DNA of 64,000 nt from Tridacna crocea (GCA_943736015.1 OX031058.1:1131001-1195000), one strand, 5' to 3'; positions 21,137 to 31,499 are shown, counted from the stretch's first letter. The notes: generated by a model not told the origin, from the letters alone. Translations and numbers: made by a program.

Positions 21137-21250
21137 ATGCTCTGTGAAAATGATACTCAATGTATCGGCAATATGTAACGGTGAAAAGTTCCTGCGCAGT
21201 CTGAAACTTTTCATGATTGGTATTTTTTCTGTATGCCAAAGCACCAGTCT
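21137..21250 (+). mobile_element. Family D, collapsed
   Basis: CATGCTCTGTGAAAATG terminus, GTGAAAAGTTCCTGCGCAGT then directly TTTTTTCTGTATGCCAAAG. The hairpin centre is mostly deleted. Confidence 0.55.
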
Positions 21251-21585
21251 ACATCGTGATTAAGTAAGTTGTTAAAAATGTTTTATTATATACCTAGCAG
21301 TGAAATCCTGGAATTTCCCAGTTTAATACATTTTGATATCATCACTAGTGACGATATCAACTTTCACCTTCACTTCCTGCCGTTATTTAGGAACTACTTT
21401 TTTTCATTAAGCAGTTATATGTAAATGGCGACTTCTTCAGCTTTGTGAAGTCTCGTTTTGTTCTTTTAAATTATGTATTCATCCGCACTATGTTCCTGAT
21501 TTCTTCTCTCTATCGAAAGTATTGATTTCGACTTTCAAACGAAAAATTAAAAATAATAATGTAAATAAGGTATATAATAAATAGA

Positions 21586-21738
21586 ATAATCAACTGGTTA
21601 TTTTTTATATGAAAAATATCTCACTCGGATGCGTCGTAAGGCGTTAAAAAAAAACTTGTGCTATGCACTCGTTTTTTCAACGCCTAACAACGCATTCTCG
21701 TGAGATATTTTTCATATAAAAAATAACCAGTTGATTAT
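21586..21738. repeat. Long inverted repeat, ~153 bp
   Basis: ATAATCAACTGGTTATTTTT pairs with AAAAATAACCAGTTGATTAT. Arms near 68 bp include AAAAATATCTCACTCGGATG against its mirror, with a short loop around CTTGTGCTATGCACTCG. Confidence 0.9.
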
Positions 21739-21779
21739 CTTCTATGTATTGGTGTTTAAGGCCACTTTAACAGATAAGG

Positions 21780-21994
21780 TCATATCATGGCGGTCGGTGA
21801 AGCACATGTGTTTCATGGCTTTCTCATACCAGACCTAGCACAACTTTCTTTCCACGGAATACTTTTCTCACATGCTTCAGCAGAGGTGAGAGGCGAAAAT
21901 ACGCAGGAAAGAAAGTTCGCCTCAACCGGGTATCGAACTCACAACCACCAGGTCACGAGTCGGACACGCTCACTACTGAGCCACCCGAGCAGGT
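21780..21994 (-). mobile_element. tRNA-derived SINE, type S3
   Basis: On the minus strand GGGTGGCTCAGTAGTGAGCG (A box) and GTTGTGAGTTCGATACCCGG (B box), then GAGGCGAACTTTCTTTCC. A related copy is at 31500-31693. Confidence 0.75.
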
Positions 21995-22046
21995 TAATAA
22001 AAGATATTTTGGATCCATGAGCACGATGTACCGGTATATAGATGCA

Positions 22047-22078
22047 TCTAGCCCCCTTTTACCAGAGCATTGCTCGGA
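22047..22078 (-). mobile_element. Family D terminal remnant
   Basis: GCATCTAGCCCCCTTTTACC then AGAGCATTG equals the D right terminus. Nothing else of the element remains. Confidence 0.55.
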
Positions 22079-22106
22079 TAATTTTGAAAAGGCGTTATTC
22101 ACACCA

Positions 22107-22334
22107 TTAACTCATTACCAAACGACAATATTTTAGGCTTGTCCAAATCGAAAGCATTTGCAGACGAAAAAATAAAGTGACTGAAAATTTGAAATTTGTT
22201 TTGTGAAGGGTAGAAAATATGGTGGGAAAAGGAGAAAATGCTGGTTACCAGCATTTTCTCCTTTTCCCACAATGTTTTCCAAATGCTTCTTTCTCAGAGT
22301 CGTCAAAAGTAGGGATTGTGTGGTAATGGGTTAA
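22107..22334 (-). mobile_element. Family A, complete
   Basis: TTAACTCATTACCAAACGAC to GTGTGGTAATGGGTTAA. The hairpin is 22213-22280. Confidence 0.9.
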
Positions 22335-22419
22335 CACACAAAAACAAATAATTTTGAACGGCGTTAACACAATATACACAAACAGATAAATATAGGACAT
22401 TTGTTTTTTACTCGTGAAA

Positions 22420-22960
22420 TTATTACTGATGATATTCACTCGAAGAATTTAATTTCGATCTTTCACTGAAAATAACATATATTCTCTTTATTTCGTGCTT
22501 TTAACATTGTTTGCGGAGGAACTTGTATCAAAATCCAGTTCAATTTTTCTTTGTCATTCCCGTGGCGTATTTCCTCCGCATAGCAACGCGAGAAATGTAG
22601 AGTAAATTACGTCATATTTCCATTTGGCTGAGAGGCGCGGGCATTTTACCAAGGTGACTAGTGCGCGGGAACCACTGTTTTTCACAGTTTAACCCTTTAC
22701 CCCATAAGGCATAAGGTATGTCTAATTGACCCAAAAAAAAACAGCAAGGATGGAATGGTTTCTTATGTGTATATGACTCCTTTTGATAGCATAGAAAACA
22801 TTGTCACGAGCAATTTCACCTTTTGCCACAATGTTTTCCAAAGGCTCCTACAAGCAATGTGTAGAAATGAATATCTATGGAGTATAGGGTTAAGAGTTAG
22901 AATGTAAAATCTATATTTTTCACTGTTGTTAACCATGAAACATCGAAAAATATTTCATCG
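22420..22960 (-). mobile_element. Family H element interrupted by a family A insertion
   Basis: 22420-22688 and 22894-22960 are the two halves of one H copy (TTCCCGTGGCGTATTTCCTC, CTAGTGCGCGGGAACCACTG | GAGTTAGAATGTAAAATC). The homologous junction at 50395-50440 reads uninterrupted with a single TTAA. Confidence 0.75.
22689..22893 (-). mobile_element. Family A, diverged, nested in family H
   Basis: TTAACCCTTTACCCC on the left, TATAGGGTTAA on the right. A short hairpin with GAAAACATTGTCACGAGCAA and CACAATGTTTTCC. It lies at the TTAA of the H body. Confidence 0.75.
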
Positions 22961-23216
22961 CTATTTCTCAATAAAGACTAGAAAGCCTGAAATGAAATTA
23001 GCTTTAGTTAGAATGTCAAAAATATCTGACGATTTAATTACAAATCTTTACAATGGATTGTATAAGTCAGTTTCTAATTTCAGATATATATAGATTCCAA
23101 AAGATCCGTTGTTTGTTGCCTACAATAGTAACATTTGTGAACATACCCTGTATTTAAGACATCACGGGGCGTAACCGAGGGGTTCAGAATCATAATTCTC
23201 TTTAAATCGAGAGTGC
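22961..23216. other. No gene seen
   Basis: Nothing recognised. Confidence 0.4.
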
Positions 23217-23292
23217 CTTTTCACCCTTAGGCTGCGTAGCACGACTCAGTGACCTTTTGCGAAAAGTGTAGATCAAGATCAGACTGTGCTAA
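23217..23292 (+). mobile_element. Family B, left half only
   Basis: CACCCTTAGGCTGCGTAGCA, then TGACCTTTTGCG, GTGTAGATCAAGATCAGACT and a stop at the palindrome centre. Confidence 0.65.
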
Positions 23293-23438
23293 GATGGATT
23301 TAATGGTAAACATTTAAAAAAAGCGCTACATGTAGAAAACGCGAAAAATCACCGATCTTTTGTTTTACTGTGAAAATTACTATCCCGTTTGTAACGGTAT
23401 CTAAGACGTTACTTCATAGCATCAATCATTACGTATTT

Positions 23439-23512
23439 GGCTTTATAGCTCAGTTGGTACAGTCACCCACCTCGATTTTGAAGTGTGTTGGTTCGAATCC
23501 CTCTTACAAGAG
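23439..23512 (+). pseudogene. tRNA-like sequence (degenerate tRNA or SINE head)
   Basis: GGCTTTATAGCTCAGTTGGT (A box) and GTTGGTTCGAATCCC (B box) at correct spacing. The anticodon and T stems pair poorly and the acceptor ends do not match, so it is not a working tRNA gene. Confidence 0.6.
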
Positions 23513-23577
23513 TTTCTTTTTTAACATGTGTGTGTGTTTATTTTCCCCACCTAAGGTAAAACGTATCGAGACACTTT

Positions 23578-23661
23578 TCTTCGTTAGCCAAGGTGGATCT
23601 TATAAGATCTTATAAGATCTGATAAGATCTATGCAGTGATCGTCACCTTGGCTAGCGAAGA
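23578..23661. repeat. Nested inverted repeat
   Basis: TCTTCGTTAGCCAAGGTG pairs with CACCTTGGCTAGCGAAGA. Inside is a GATCTTATAAGATC repeat, itself palindromic. Region 23662-23900 shows nothing further. Confidence 0.8.
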
Positions 23662-23904
23662 TGCGAGACACTGAAAATTTTCTTTACAATATATGGACAC
23701 TTGCTCTCTACTCACCCTACAAAAGTTTTGGGTCCAAATCTGATTTAATGCCCCTTTAATGTCTCAAATAAGAATAGTCTTGGGCGCTTTCAAAATCCAA
23801 ATAAAGGAAGAGTAGTTGCAATTTAGCTCCGTTTATATTATCCCAGGGATTCATTTGGTGTCCGTGTAAGCCTGCTATAATTCCGCAGAACACAGAACCC
23901 AGAT

Positions 23905-24075
23905 GCTCAACAATCTATTACCCTTTGCAACTTGTTCTCGAATTTTACCTGCCCCTGAGAAAATAGGACTTTTGAAAACATTATGGGAAAAGGAGAAAAT
24001 GCTGCTTCACAGCAGCATTTTCTCCTTTTTCCGATAATGTTTTCTTTCAATTCAAAGACAAATTTCTTAATTTCG
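23905..24075 (+). mobile_element. Family A, termini worn
   Basis: The hairpin is 23973-24044 with a new centre GCTGCTTCACAGCAGC in place of the usual one. CCCCTGAGAAAATAGGACTT is the left block. Confidence 0.75.
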
Positions 24076-24412
24076 TAACTGATGAATTTCAAAATTTCTG
24101 TAACATTGAATTTGTTACCTACAAATCGAAACGAAATGCCTTCGTTTTGTACTAAACTTCGGTTGCCCGAAAAGAGTTTTGAAACTTATTTTTAGCTGAA
24201 TATCTATAAAAAAATGTTTCGTTTTTCTTACAGCTAAAAGTACAATGTGTTAGCTATATCGGGAGCCTGCATGGCTCAATGGTAAAGTTTGGAAATCGTT
24301 GCCGTTAGCTCCTGTTACAAGCCTCACTGAAAGTACTGCTTTTTTACGTGGGAGTGTCCTTGAGCAAGCCAACTTACAAACCAACCGTATTTTTGTCGTC
24401 CTGGCGAAACCC

Positions 24413-24612
24413 TGGGCCCGTATTCACCAACTGTTCTTGAGAATATTCATGGTCTTATTCTCCAAGATTTTCTATATTTGTAAGTAACACAACTTCTGAT
24501 TGGCTACACCATTTGGTTTAGCCAATCAGAAATTGTGTTACTTACAAATGTAGGAGATTTTGGAGAATAAAACAAAGAACGTTCTGAAGAATGGTTGATG
24601 AATACAGGCCCA
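24413..24612. mobile_element. Family F long inverted repeat, second copy
   Basis: GGGCCCGTATTCACCAAC on the left and GATGAATACAGGCCCA on the right. The inner arms TTACTTACAAATGTAG and mirror match 9213-9411. The 24268-24400 flank has a weak tRNA-like start (GCATGGCTCAATGGTAAAG). Confidence 0.85.
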
Positions 24613-24727
24613 GGACTCGTACATAAATACTGAGATGGTGATAATGAAGCTGAAAATTTAAGCATTTTTCGATGTAAAGCAAAACAAGTAAAGCACGTTT
24701 CCTTCGAAGTATTTCTGGTCTGTGACA

Positions 24728-25160
24728 TTATTAGTTGTCATTATACGGTCAGCTTTCGGCTCAGAGCGAATGATTCACCACAGCCGTGAACAAGTTTCCA
24801 AATCCCCTACCACCTCATCGTACAACGAATTTTGCCATTCCAACGTTTGTTAAGCTAATTTTACATGTCTTTTGGTTTGAAAAAATGAGTAGTAGATTTT
24901 CCCTTCCGAGTGCCCCAGTTCAATGAAAACTGACGTCACTAGGAACTGATGTCAGTTAAACCTTGGTAATACGTGCTAAAACGGGCAGCTTAGCGGATGA
25001 TCCTGACGTTAATCTTGATCGGCGCCAACATTTTAGGTGATGTGTTGATAATGTAGTAATGTATACGGGGCTCCCGAAAGGAAAACTGCTTTTACTTTGG
25101 TTTTGCCAGTGTACATGATATATATGTTGGGGTGTATTATTCAATCAGATCACGGGAAAC
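24728..25160 (-). mobile_element. Family P/E element, half terminal repeat plus body
   Basis: TTATTAGTTGTCATTATACG, then CAGCCGTGAACAAGTTTCCA and GTACAACGAATTTTGCC lead to a reversed body with GAAAACTGACGTCACTAGGA and GGGCTCCCGAAAGGAAAACT, ending at AATCAGATCACGGGAAAC. One arm of the long inverted repeat is missing. Confidence 0.75.
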
Positions 25161-25454
25161 TTCTTTGTTGTATAATAAAGAAACCTGTCAAAGAAACGTA
25201 TAGGCTTCAATTTCAATGCACATGTATTATATGCCTATAGTGTCAAACGTCATGCACTGTTGTTCCTGAAATACACTTATGTGATAGAAAAAAAAATCTG
25301 ATATTTTTTGGCTTTTGAGGTGACATTTTATCAACCTCGTATATAAAAAATGTTATTAAGGCAGACAAATGCTTTTACATAATAGTTTTCGTAGACTTGT
25401 TAAAAAACATTTCAATTCTAAAGGCAACACATGCCAGAATTAAATTGACTTTTC
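25161..25454. other. No gene seen
   Basis: Nothing recognised. Confidence 0.4.
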
Positions 25455-25958
25455 GTTTATATCGTCGCCATATTAGCGACTCCCCCTGAAGGCTGTTTGT
25501 ATTGTTACGGGGGATAGTGCAGATACAGGACGAAACCCATCCTAAGTTTCGCCTGGTTCTTTAACATGCTCGGTGTATAGCACCGTCACACGGGACCTCT
25601 GTTTAACGTCTCATCCGAAAGACTATTAGTAATTTTAGTTGGCCAGCCGTGGCGATCGAACACACACCTTTAACCCTTTCCCAAACAAGCCCTGGTTTTT
25701 GCGTGTCTGCAGTAAAAGTCTTTTGAAAACACTGTTGGAAAAGGAGAAATTGCTCGTAACGAGCAATTTCTCCTTTTCCCACAGTGTTTTCTACCCTTTT
25801 TGAGAACATTCTGCCATTTTCTCCAAATCTGAAATTGTCGTCTACAAACTGTTAGGGTTTGGAAGGGTCCAAAATTTGTCTTTTGGGAAAGGGTTAAGTG
25901 ACCTGAAACATCACTTTCACGAGTCCTATGCTCTACCAACTGGGCTATGCGGGCTGGT
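25455..25958 (-). mobile_element. MetaSINE-like SINE interrupted by family A
   Basis: The central block (GTCTCATCCGAAAGACTATT, GTATAGCACCGTCACACGGG) lies at 25500-25669. The tRNA head (CTCTACCAACTGGGCTATGC) lies at 25929-25948. Family A at 25670-25897 splits the B-box region at a TTAA. Confidence 0.85.
25670..25897 (+). mobile_element. Family A nested inside a SINE
   Basis: TTAACCCTTTCCCAAACAAG to TTTTGGGAAAGGGTTAA. The hairpin centre is GAAATTGCTCGTAACGAGCA and mirror, symmetrically changed from the consensus GAAAATGCTGG. The outer stem CACTGTTGG / CCACAGTG is also nearly symmetrical. Confidence 0.92.
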
Positions 25959-26011
25959 CGTTTATGGCAGATCCTTTATATCTAAAACATTATTAAAGAA
26001 AAGATATTGGG

Positions 26012-26240
26012 TTAACTCTTTACCAAACGACAAATTTTCAGACTAGTCCAAATTAAAAATATTTGCAGACTACAAAATAAAAGTGACTGAAAATTTGAAA
26101 TTTGTCTTTGGAAGGGTAGAAAACATTGTGGGAAAAGGAGAAAATGCTGGTTACCAGCATTTTCTCCTTTTCCCACAATGTTTTCTAAAGACTTCTTTCT
26201 CAGGGGCGTCAAAAGTAGGGATTGTGTGGTAATTGGTTAA
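26012..26240 (-). mobile_element. Family A, complete, sharing TTAA with family M
   Basis: TTAACTCTTTACCAAACGAC to GTGTGGTAATTGGTTAA. The hairpin 26119-26185 is essentially perfect. Its right TTAA (26237-26240) is also the left end of the next element. Confidence 0.92.
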
Positions 26241-26602
26241 GGTAATAGACACACAATACTTCTAGTGCAGCATGGCATAAAATTTCTTGTTAGTTGATAA
26301 ATACAGATTTATACAGATATAATACTTTTGCACATTTTTAAGCGACCAGAAATTCCTCTTACGTCTATCTTGAAATTATTTGTCGATACTTTTGTTAGTT
26401 TCCAGAAAAGGGATGTAATTATTATCTCCCTTTGAAATATAGTCGTTTTAGATTTATAAATGATAATACTAAGAGGGACAAAACGGATAAAGTGGCCCGG
26501 TGAAAGTAGTACAATAATACTCATTTTCAACCATAGCAATTTTTCGTAGGATAATATTATAGCGGAAATAGTTGTTTTTCTATTATGGGTACACTACCTT
26601 AA
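26237..26602 (+). mobile_element. Family M, complete
   Basis: TTAAGGTAATAGACACAC to GGTACACTACCTTAA. 366 bp, colinear with 1437-1805. Confidence 0.88.
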
Positions 26603-26902
26603 GACACAACAAAGCACATTTAGCGGTTTTAATTTACGTTGTCCCTTGAGTAACAAGATGTTGCGATTTGTTTTCGAAGGCCGTCCGCTTTTGTAACAGA
26701 ATCTAGATTTTCTATCTATTTGTGGTGCCCTGGGATTAAAGATCGCGGCGAAATGTAATAATGCATAATTCATCAGATATCAAATTGTTCGTATAACTTT
26801 TTCTCTAACGATAAGTTTTGTTCCCTACGGTGATTTATTCTTCGAGACTAACCGTCAATTTCTACAGGTGCCGTTTCTTTTTCTTGATAAAAATCGTGTT
26901 TT
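26603..26902. other. No gene seen
   Basis: Nothing recognised. Confidence 0.4.
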
Positions 26903-27112
26903 TTAACCCTTATGCGACTCATTGCGACTCACTGACCTTTTGCGGACAGTGTAGATCAAGATCAGACTGCACAGAACGTGCAGTCTGATCTTGATCTACA
27001 CTGTCCGCTAAGGAGATATCTATCCGCCAAAAATGCCATTTCAAATAGGAGTTTGGGCTTTTACCAACGGCTAGAAAGTTCCATAAATTTTATTTGGCCT
27101 AATAAGGGTTAA
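26903..27112 (+). mobile_element. Family B, complete
   Basis: The best reference copy: TTAACCCTTATGCGACTC on the left, CCTAATAAGGGTTAA on the right, 210 bp. Hairpin 26942-27008 (GCGGACAGTGTAGATCAAGA, mirrored around CTGCACAGAACGTGCAG) is perfect by eye. TTAA ends and CCCTT termini resemble family A although the interiors are unrelated. Confidence 0.92.
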
Positions 27113-27287
27113 CAGTTGGGTTTTGTGATAAGGCCGTTTTGAGCAAGAATGTGTCACTATTACATATAACTCACTTTCTGTTAAAACGGGATTTGATGTA
27201 TACAAAAAAAAAAAGCATCAACCCAGGTTAATCTGTGTAGGCTGCTCGGATCGACCAGTGTTGAAACGTTTTTATTCTATTGCAAAG

Positions 27288-27625
27288 AAATTTCTCGTGA
27301 TTTGATTAGATAATATGTCCCTAACAGACATATAATGTACACTGGCAAAACCAACGTAAAAGCTGTTTCCCTTTCGGGGGCCCCGTGAAAATGACTACAC
27401 TATCAACACAACATCCAAAATGGCGGGGTCGATCAAAATTTACATCAAAATTATGCGCCAAGCTACACGTTTTAACACGTATTAACGAGGTTTCAGTGAC
27501 GTCAGTTCCCAGTGACGTCAGTCTTCATTGAATTGGGGCACTCAGAAGGGAAATTCTACTTCGTCAGCACACTCAATTTCTTATAGCAAAAAACAGGAAA
27601 CATTCGCTTAACAAACGTTGGAATT
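27288..27625 (+). mobile_element. Family E/P body
   Basis: GAAATTTCTCGTGATTTGAT, CCAAAATGGCGGGGTCGATC, GTGACGTCAGTTCCCAGTGA, GGGGCACTCAGAAGGGAAAT, CGCTTAACAAACGTTGG. A worn C-like stretch (AGCATCAACCCAGGTTAATC) precedes at 27208. Confidence 0.75.
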
Positions 27626-27949
27626 ATTTTCCTACAATGTTTCATACCTTATCAAAGTCAGAAATCATCATATAACCAAGAGATGATTTGTCGTTAGCAG
27701 ATGTTTTGAATTTGGCCAAGTCCTAAAATTTCTCGTTTGGGAAAGAGTTAAGCGATGCTTTGAATGTGAAAAACGATCTCGCTTCGTTAAATTCATGAAA
27801 TCCACGAAAAACAATGACCATCGAATTTTTTTCTAACAGAGAAGCGGATTTCACTCTCGAATTTCTTATCACTGTTTTCTAGCCGATAAATACAGCTTTA
27901 AATTCCCCATTTTATTTTCTTAAAAAAAAAACAGAAAAATTCTTGAGAT
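27626..27949. other. No gene; worn family A block
   Basis: 27625-27750 retains TTTTCCTACAATGTTTCATA and CCAAGTCCTAAAATTTCTCG then TTTGGGAAAGAGTTAA (27736-27751), one half of a family A copy. The rest is unremarkable. Confidence 0.5.
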
Positions 27950-28062
27950 CTAACCTTTTGGCTGCTAAGCGCGACCCACTGACCTTTTGCGGACAGCGTA
28001 GATCAAGATCAGACTGCACAGAACGTGCAGTCTGATCTTGGATCTACACTGTCCGATAAGAA
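27950..28062 (+). mobile_element. Family B, abutted by family A
   Basis: TAACCTTTTGGCTGCTAAGC, then hairpin 27989-28055. The right half of the element is cut by the next copy of family A. Confidence 0.8.
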
Positions 28063-28080
28063 GACATTTTTCTTCATTCT

Positions 28081-28300
28081 TTAGCCCTTTACCAAACAAT
28101 CCCTGGTTTTTATGACCCAGAGGAAGAAGCCTTTTGAAAACATTGTAGGAAAAGGAGAAAATGCTGGTAACCAGCATTTTCTCCTTTTCCTGCAATGTTT
28201 TCTTCCCTTCCTTAAACAAATTTCAATTCTAAAGTCACTTTTATTTTGTCTGCTTTCACTTTTAACCAGTCTTAATTTTTGTCCTTTGGTAAAGAGTTAA
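28081..28300 (+). mobile_element. Family A, nearly complete
   Basis: TTAGCCCTTTACCAAACAAT (TTAA mutated) to CTTTGGTAAAGAGTTAA. The hairpin is 28136-28203. Confidence 0.88.
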
Positions 28301-28615
28301 CAGGTTAGAGGTTAAAACGCCCCTCAATGAGTATGACTCAAGCCTTTATGGAGGCAGCTTTCTGAAGTTACGACAAAAACTTCCTAAGTACGAACTTGAG
28401 ACGAAACAATCTGCAAACAATAACTCAGGCAAAATTGATATTTTTCATTTGTTGGACAAAGAGGTTGTTCCAGACAGATTAAATAGAAATCAAGAAAGCA
28501 TTTCTTATCAACCCTTGAACAGTTGGATAAATGGACATGTTCAGTATAGAATAAGACCATGATAATTGCAATTTTCTAATTGCCTTTTATCTTTTCCTTT
28601 GTAGTGTTTCATTAA
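28301..28615. other. No gene seen
   Basis: Nothing recognised. Confidence 0.4.
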
Positions 28616-28684
28616 CGCGGACAGTGTAGATCAAAGATCAGACTGCACGTTTTGTGCAGTCTGATCTTCATCTACACTTTCCGC
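28616..28684 (+). mobile_element. Family B hairpin
   Basis: GCGGACAGTGTAGATCAAAG mirrored to ATCTACACTTTCCGC around CTGCACGTTTTGTGCAG. Confidence 0.8.
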
Positions 28685-28809
28685 AAAGCCAACTATAAGT
28701 TCAAAAGGCGTTTTAGGAGTGAAGCATTCATGCCGATTGATGGTGATTTGATTTTCATTATTGCCCCATTCTTTGCCGACCCCTGTTGCTTTACGTCTCT
28801 ATTGATCTC

Positions 28810-29172
28810 GAATTAGCCCGTTGTCTGCGCATGTCATATTCTTCGAAGATTCGACCTGTCTGCTCATTATTTCCAGCTAGATGGCATTCTACAAATACAT
28901 ATCTATCTAATTTGGGCATCCTGGGTACAGAACCGGACTGCTTTTCTATACGACAACCGTTACTTTGAATTTTAAACTGAAATAAACGTTTACCCCAATA
29001 AAACGCCACCAAGTACGATTCATTCAGCTATGATCAGAACTTTAGAGAAATCTGTAACTGACTTTCCTCAAACGTATTGATAAAAGCCATTTTCTCCATT
29101 ACTACTTTATAGCTCGTAGTACTACAGGCCCCCAAAACTTTGGGGAGTGATGCGCCACAAAGACAGGTCGAA
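28810..29172 (+). mobile_element. Family L with inverted extra terminus
   Basis: CTAGATGGCATTCTACAAAT, GGGCATCCTGGGTACAGAAC, GCTATGATCAGAACTTTAGA, GGGGAGTGATGCGCC, GACAGGTCGAATC. The other terminus GCGCATGTCATATTCTTCGA also stands inverted at the front (28828), so the copy is bracketed by inverted ends. Confidence 0.75.
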
Positions 29173-29239
29173 TCATCCTCCTTTTTTTTTTCATTTTTTA
29201 ATTTGCTATTTTCTTTTAAGTCCTAATAAATTGAAACAA

Positions 29240-29497
29240 GCCCCGGTAGCTCAGTCGGTAGCCAGAACAGGGGGTCGTGGACTCGATCCCTGGCTTGGCC
29301 AATATCCTAGGACTGATGATGGTCATTCTTCTCTCATCTCTGAACACTATCTCGACTAGGGTTGTGGGGGGAAAGCAGCCAGTGGCTTGGAAAGAAAATT
29401 ACACACAATACTGGTACAAGAGACTCCTGGAAAGCACGGATAGGTGAACTGGCTGCCACGATATAACTGAAATAATTTGAAAACGGTGTTAAACACT
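29240..29497 (+). mobile_element. SINE type S2, reference copy
   Basis: GCCCCGGTAGCTCAGTCGGT (A box), GGACTCGATCCCTGGCTTGG (B box), GACTGATGATGGTCATTCTT, AGCAGCCAGTGGCTTGGAAA, GACTCCTGGAAAGCACGGAT, and a tail AAAACGGTGTTAAACAC. Confidence 0.88.
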
Positions 29498-29624
29498 ACA
29501 AAAATCAATCAACCTAATACATTAAAGGAAAATATGAACGGCTGGAACCCACTCTAATCTCCATCATGACGACTTCAAAAGCTATTAGAATTGGTTCAAC
29601 TTTTTAACCTGTTCTCATAGCTAT

Positions 29625-29839
29625 TTAATCTTTTACCACACAATTCCGACTTTTAACGACCCAAAGAAAGAAGCCATTTGAAAACATTGTGGGAAATGAA
29701 GAAGTGCTGGTTACCAGATTTTTTTCCTTTTCTACCCTTCATATCACAAATTTTGATTTTTCACTCGCATTTATTTTTTCGTCTGCAAATGCTTTCAATT
29801 TGGGCCAGTCTATAATTTTGTCGTTTAGTAAAAAGTTAA
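29625..29839 (+). mobile_element. Family A, hairpin partly collapsed
   Basis: TTAATCTTTTACCACACAAT to GTTTAGTAAAAAGTTAA. The left arm is full (AAAACATTGTGGGAAATGAA), the right arm shortened. Worn A-like hairpin pieces continue at 29840-29900 and 30080-30160. Confidence 0.8.
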
Positions 29840-30183
29840 ATCATTGTGAGAGAAGGAGCATCTGCTAGTTGCAAACAATTGTTTATTGTCCTACAATTAT
29901 TTTAATTCCATAAAAAAGACTACATGTATGCTTGTCATCTTCTAATACGTCTCCTGTTTGCTTCTTGAACCCAGTTAGTGCTTCAATTGAAAATTGTCTA
30001 GATTTTAGCCTGCCATTGCTCCTTTACTCATAATGTTTTAAAAGCTATTAGAATAGGTAAATCTTTTTTAACAAATTCTAATTGCTTTTAAAATCGTTTT
30101 GAGAAAAAGAGCATCTGCTGTATAGACATAAACAGTTGCCCTCTTTTCCCATTATCCTATTGTATCTTACACGATACACTCCA

Positions 30184-30456
30184 AAGAAATTTCTCGTGAT
30201 CTGATTGGATAATATGCCCCGAACATATATATCATGTACACTGGCAAAGCCAAGGTAAAAGCAGTTTTCCTTTGGGGAGCCCTGCATACAAGACTACACA
30301 ATCAACAAAACATCCAAAATGGTAGCGTCGATCAAGATTAACATCAAGGTTATGCGCCAAGCTGCACGTTTTAATACGTATTACCAAGGTTTCAGTGACT
30401 TCAGTTCCCAGTGACATACATTTTCATTGATTGGGGGCACCCAGAAGGCAAAATAC
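30184..30456 (+). mobile_element. Family E/P body abutting minisatellite K1
   Basis: GAAATTTCTCGTGATCTGAT, CTGGCAAAGCCAAGG, ATGCGCCAAGCTGCACG, CAAGGTTTCAGTGACTTCAG. Its GGGCACCCAGAAGGC end runs directly into the 27-bp array. Confidence 0.75.
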
Positions 30457-30643
30457 ATGCAAACTGCATCGAAGGCAACATAAACGCGAACTGCAAGGAA
30501 GACATCATAAAGGCAAACTACATCGAAGGTATCATAAACATGAGTTGCAACGAAAGCCTCATAAATGTGAACTGCATGGAGGGTACCATGAACGCGAACT
30601 GCAACGAAGGCACCATAAATGTGAACTGCCTTGAAGGCACTTA
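30457..30643 (+). repeat. 27-bp minisatellite K1 (~7 units)
   Basis: Unit AACTGCATCGAAGGCACCAT + AAACGCG with variants. The period of 27 (9 codons) keeps frames open without implying protein. Same unit as at 32471 and 35929. Confidence 0.88.
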
Positions 30644-30649
30644 TGTAAC

Positions 30650-30753
30650 GGTTAGAGCACAAAAAAGAGAATTCTTCGAGAAAATAAAAGCTACGGCGCA
30701 GAGCGCCTTCGCTTTTATTTTCCCGAAGAATTCTCTTTTTTGTGCTCTAACCA
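30650..30753. repeat. Near-perfect inverted repeat at the edge of K1
   Basis: GGTTAGAGCACAAAAAAGAG pairs with CTCTTTTTTGTGCTCTAACC. Arms about 45 bp (to CGAGAAAATAAAAGC / GCTTTTATTTTCCCG), loop TACGGCGCAGAGCGCCTTC. Confidence 0.88.
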
Positions 30754-31499
30754 ACTTAGTGATCGACTGGTTTTTATATAAATCATTTTATAGAGACTGC
30801 ATTCTCTATAAAGTTTGTCCTAGATATTATGCAAAGACATGCCTTCATTACCGCATGACCCTATAAACACGCCCACATGACATAAGTATCTGAAGAAACA
30901 TGACTTTCATCAAATTTCATTGTTTTGTTTTATTGTAAAGACACGCCCGAAACACGAGAAAACAACACTATCACGTGGATTTCCTCAAGCACAGTACCCA
31001 CATGTTATGCGTGTCTCCAAGCCCAAATTTTGCGAAAGAAAAGTGCATGGCATTGCTGTCTTTACAATGGCGGAAGCCAAACCAAATTTTGACTTTTCTT
31101 AGGAAATGACGAAATTTTCAAGGATATATCATGTTTGAAATTGTTGCAATTGCCCACATAAGAACTTGTAAAAACAGGTAACTGATATGATTTATGATTG
31201 CAGTCCTTTTTTTTTCTTTTTTCAAATAATACAAGTTCACATGTTTATCAATAGATTTCGTTCTTTAGGGTATATGCAAAACACTATTAATTTTAGTATA
31301 TGTTGATTTTTCAGTGTCAACATTTTAGGTACAGATGTATCCACTTTTCATTTATAAATGCGTTGTCTTGGATATATAAGATAATCTAGGTATGACATCT
31401 CAATTGTTGTTGCTCCTCGTTTTCAATTGTTATCACATGAGGTCGACATTTTAAGAGATTGAATAATTGGTTAATTTATTGATGATTGTTATTTTACAC
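30754..31499. other. No gene seen
   Basis: AT-rich. An open frame at 30920-31102 has no recognisable domain. Confidence 0.45.

Noticed and set aside
23439-23512. Functional tRNA gene
   Set aside because: A and B boxes are present but the acceptor, anticodon and T stems do not pair well. More likely a tRNA pseudogene or SINE head.
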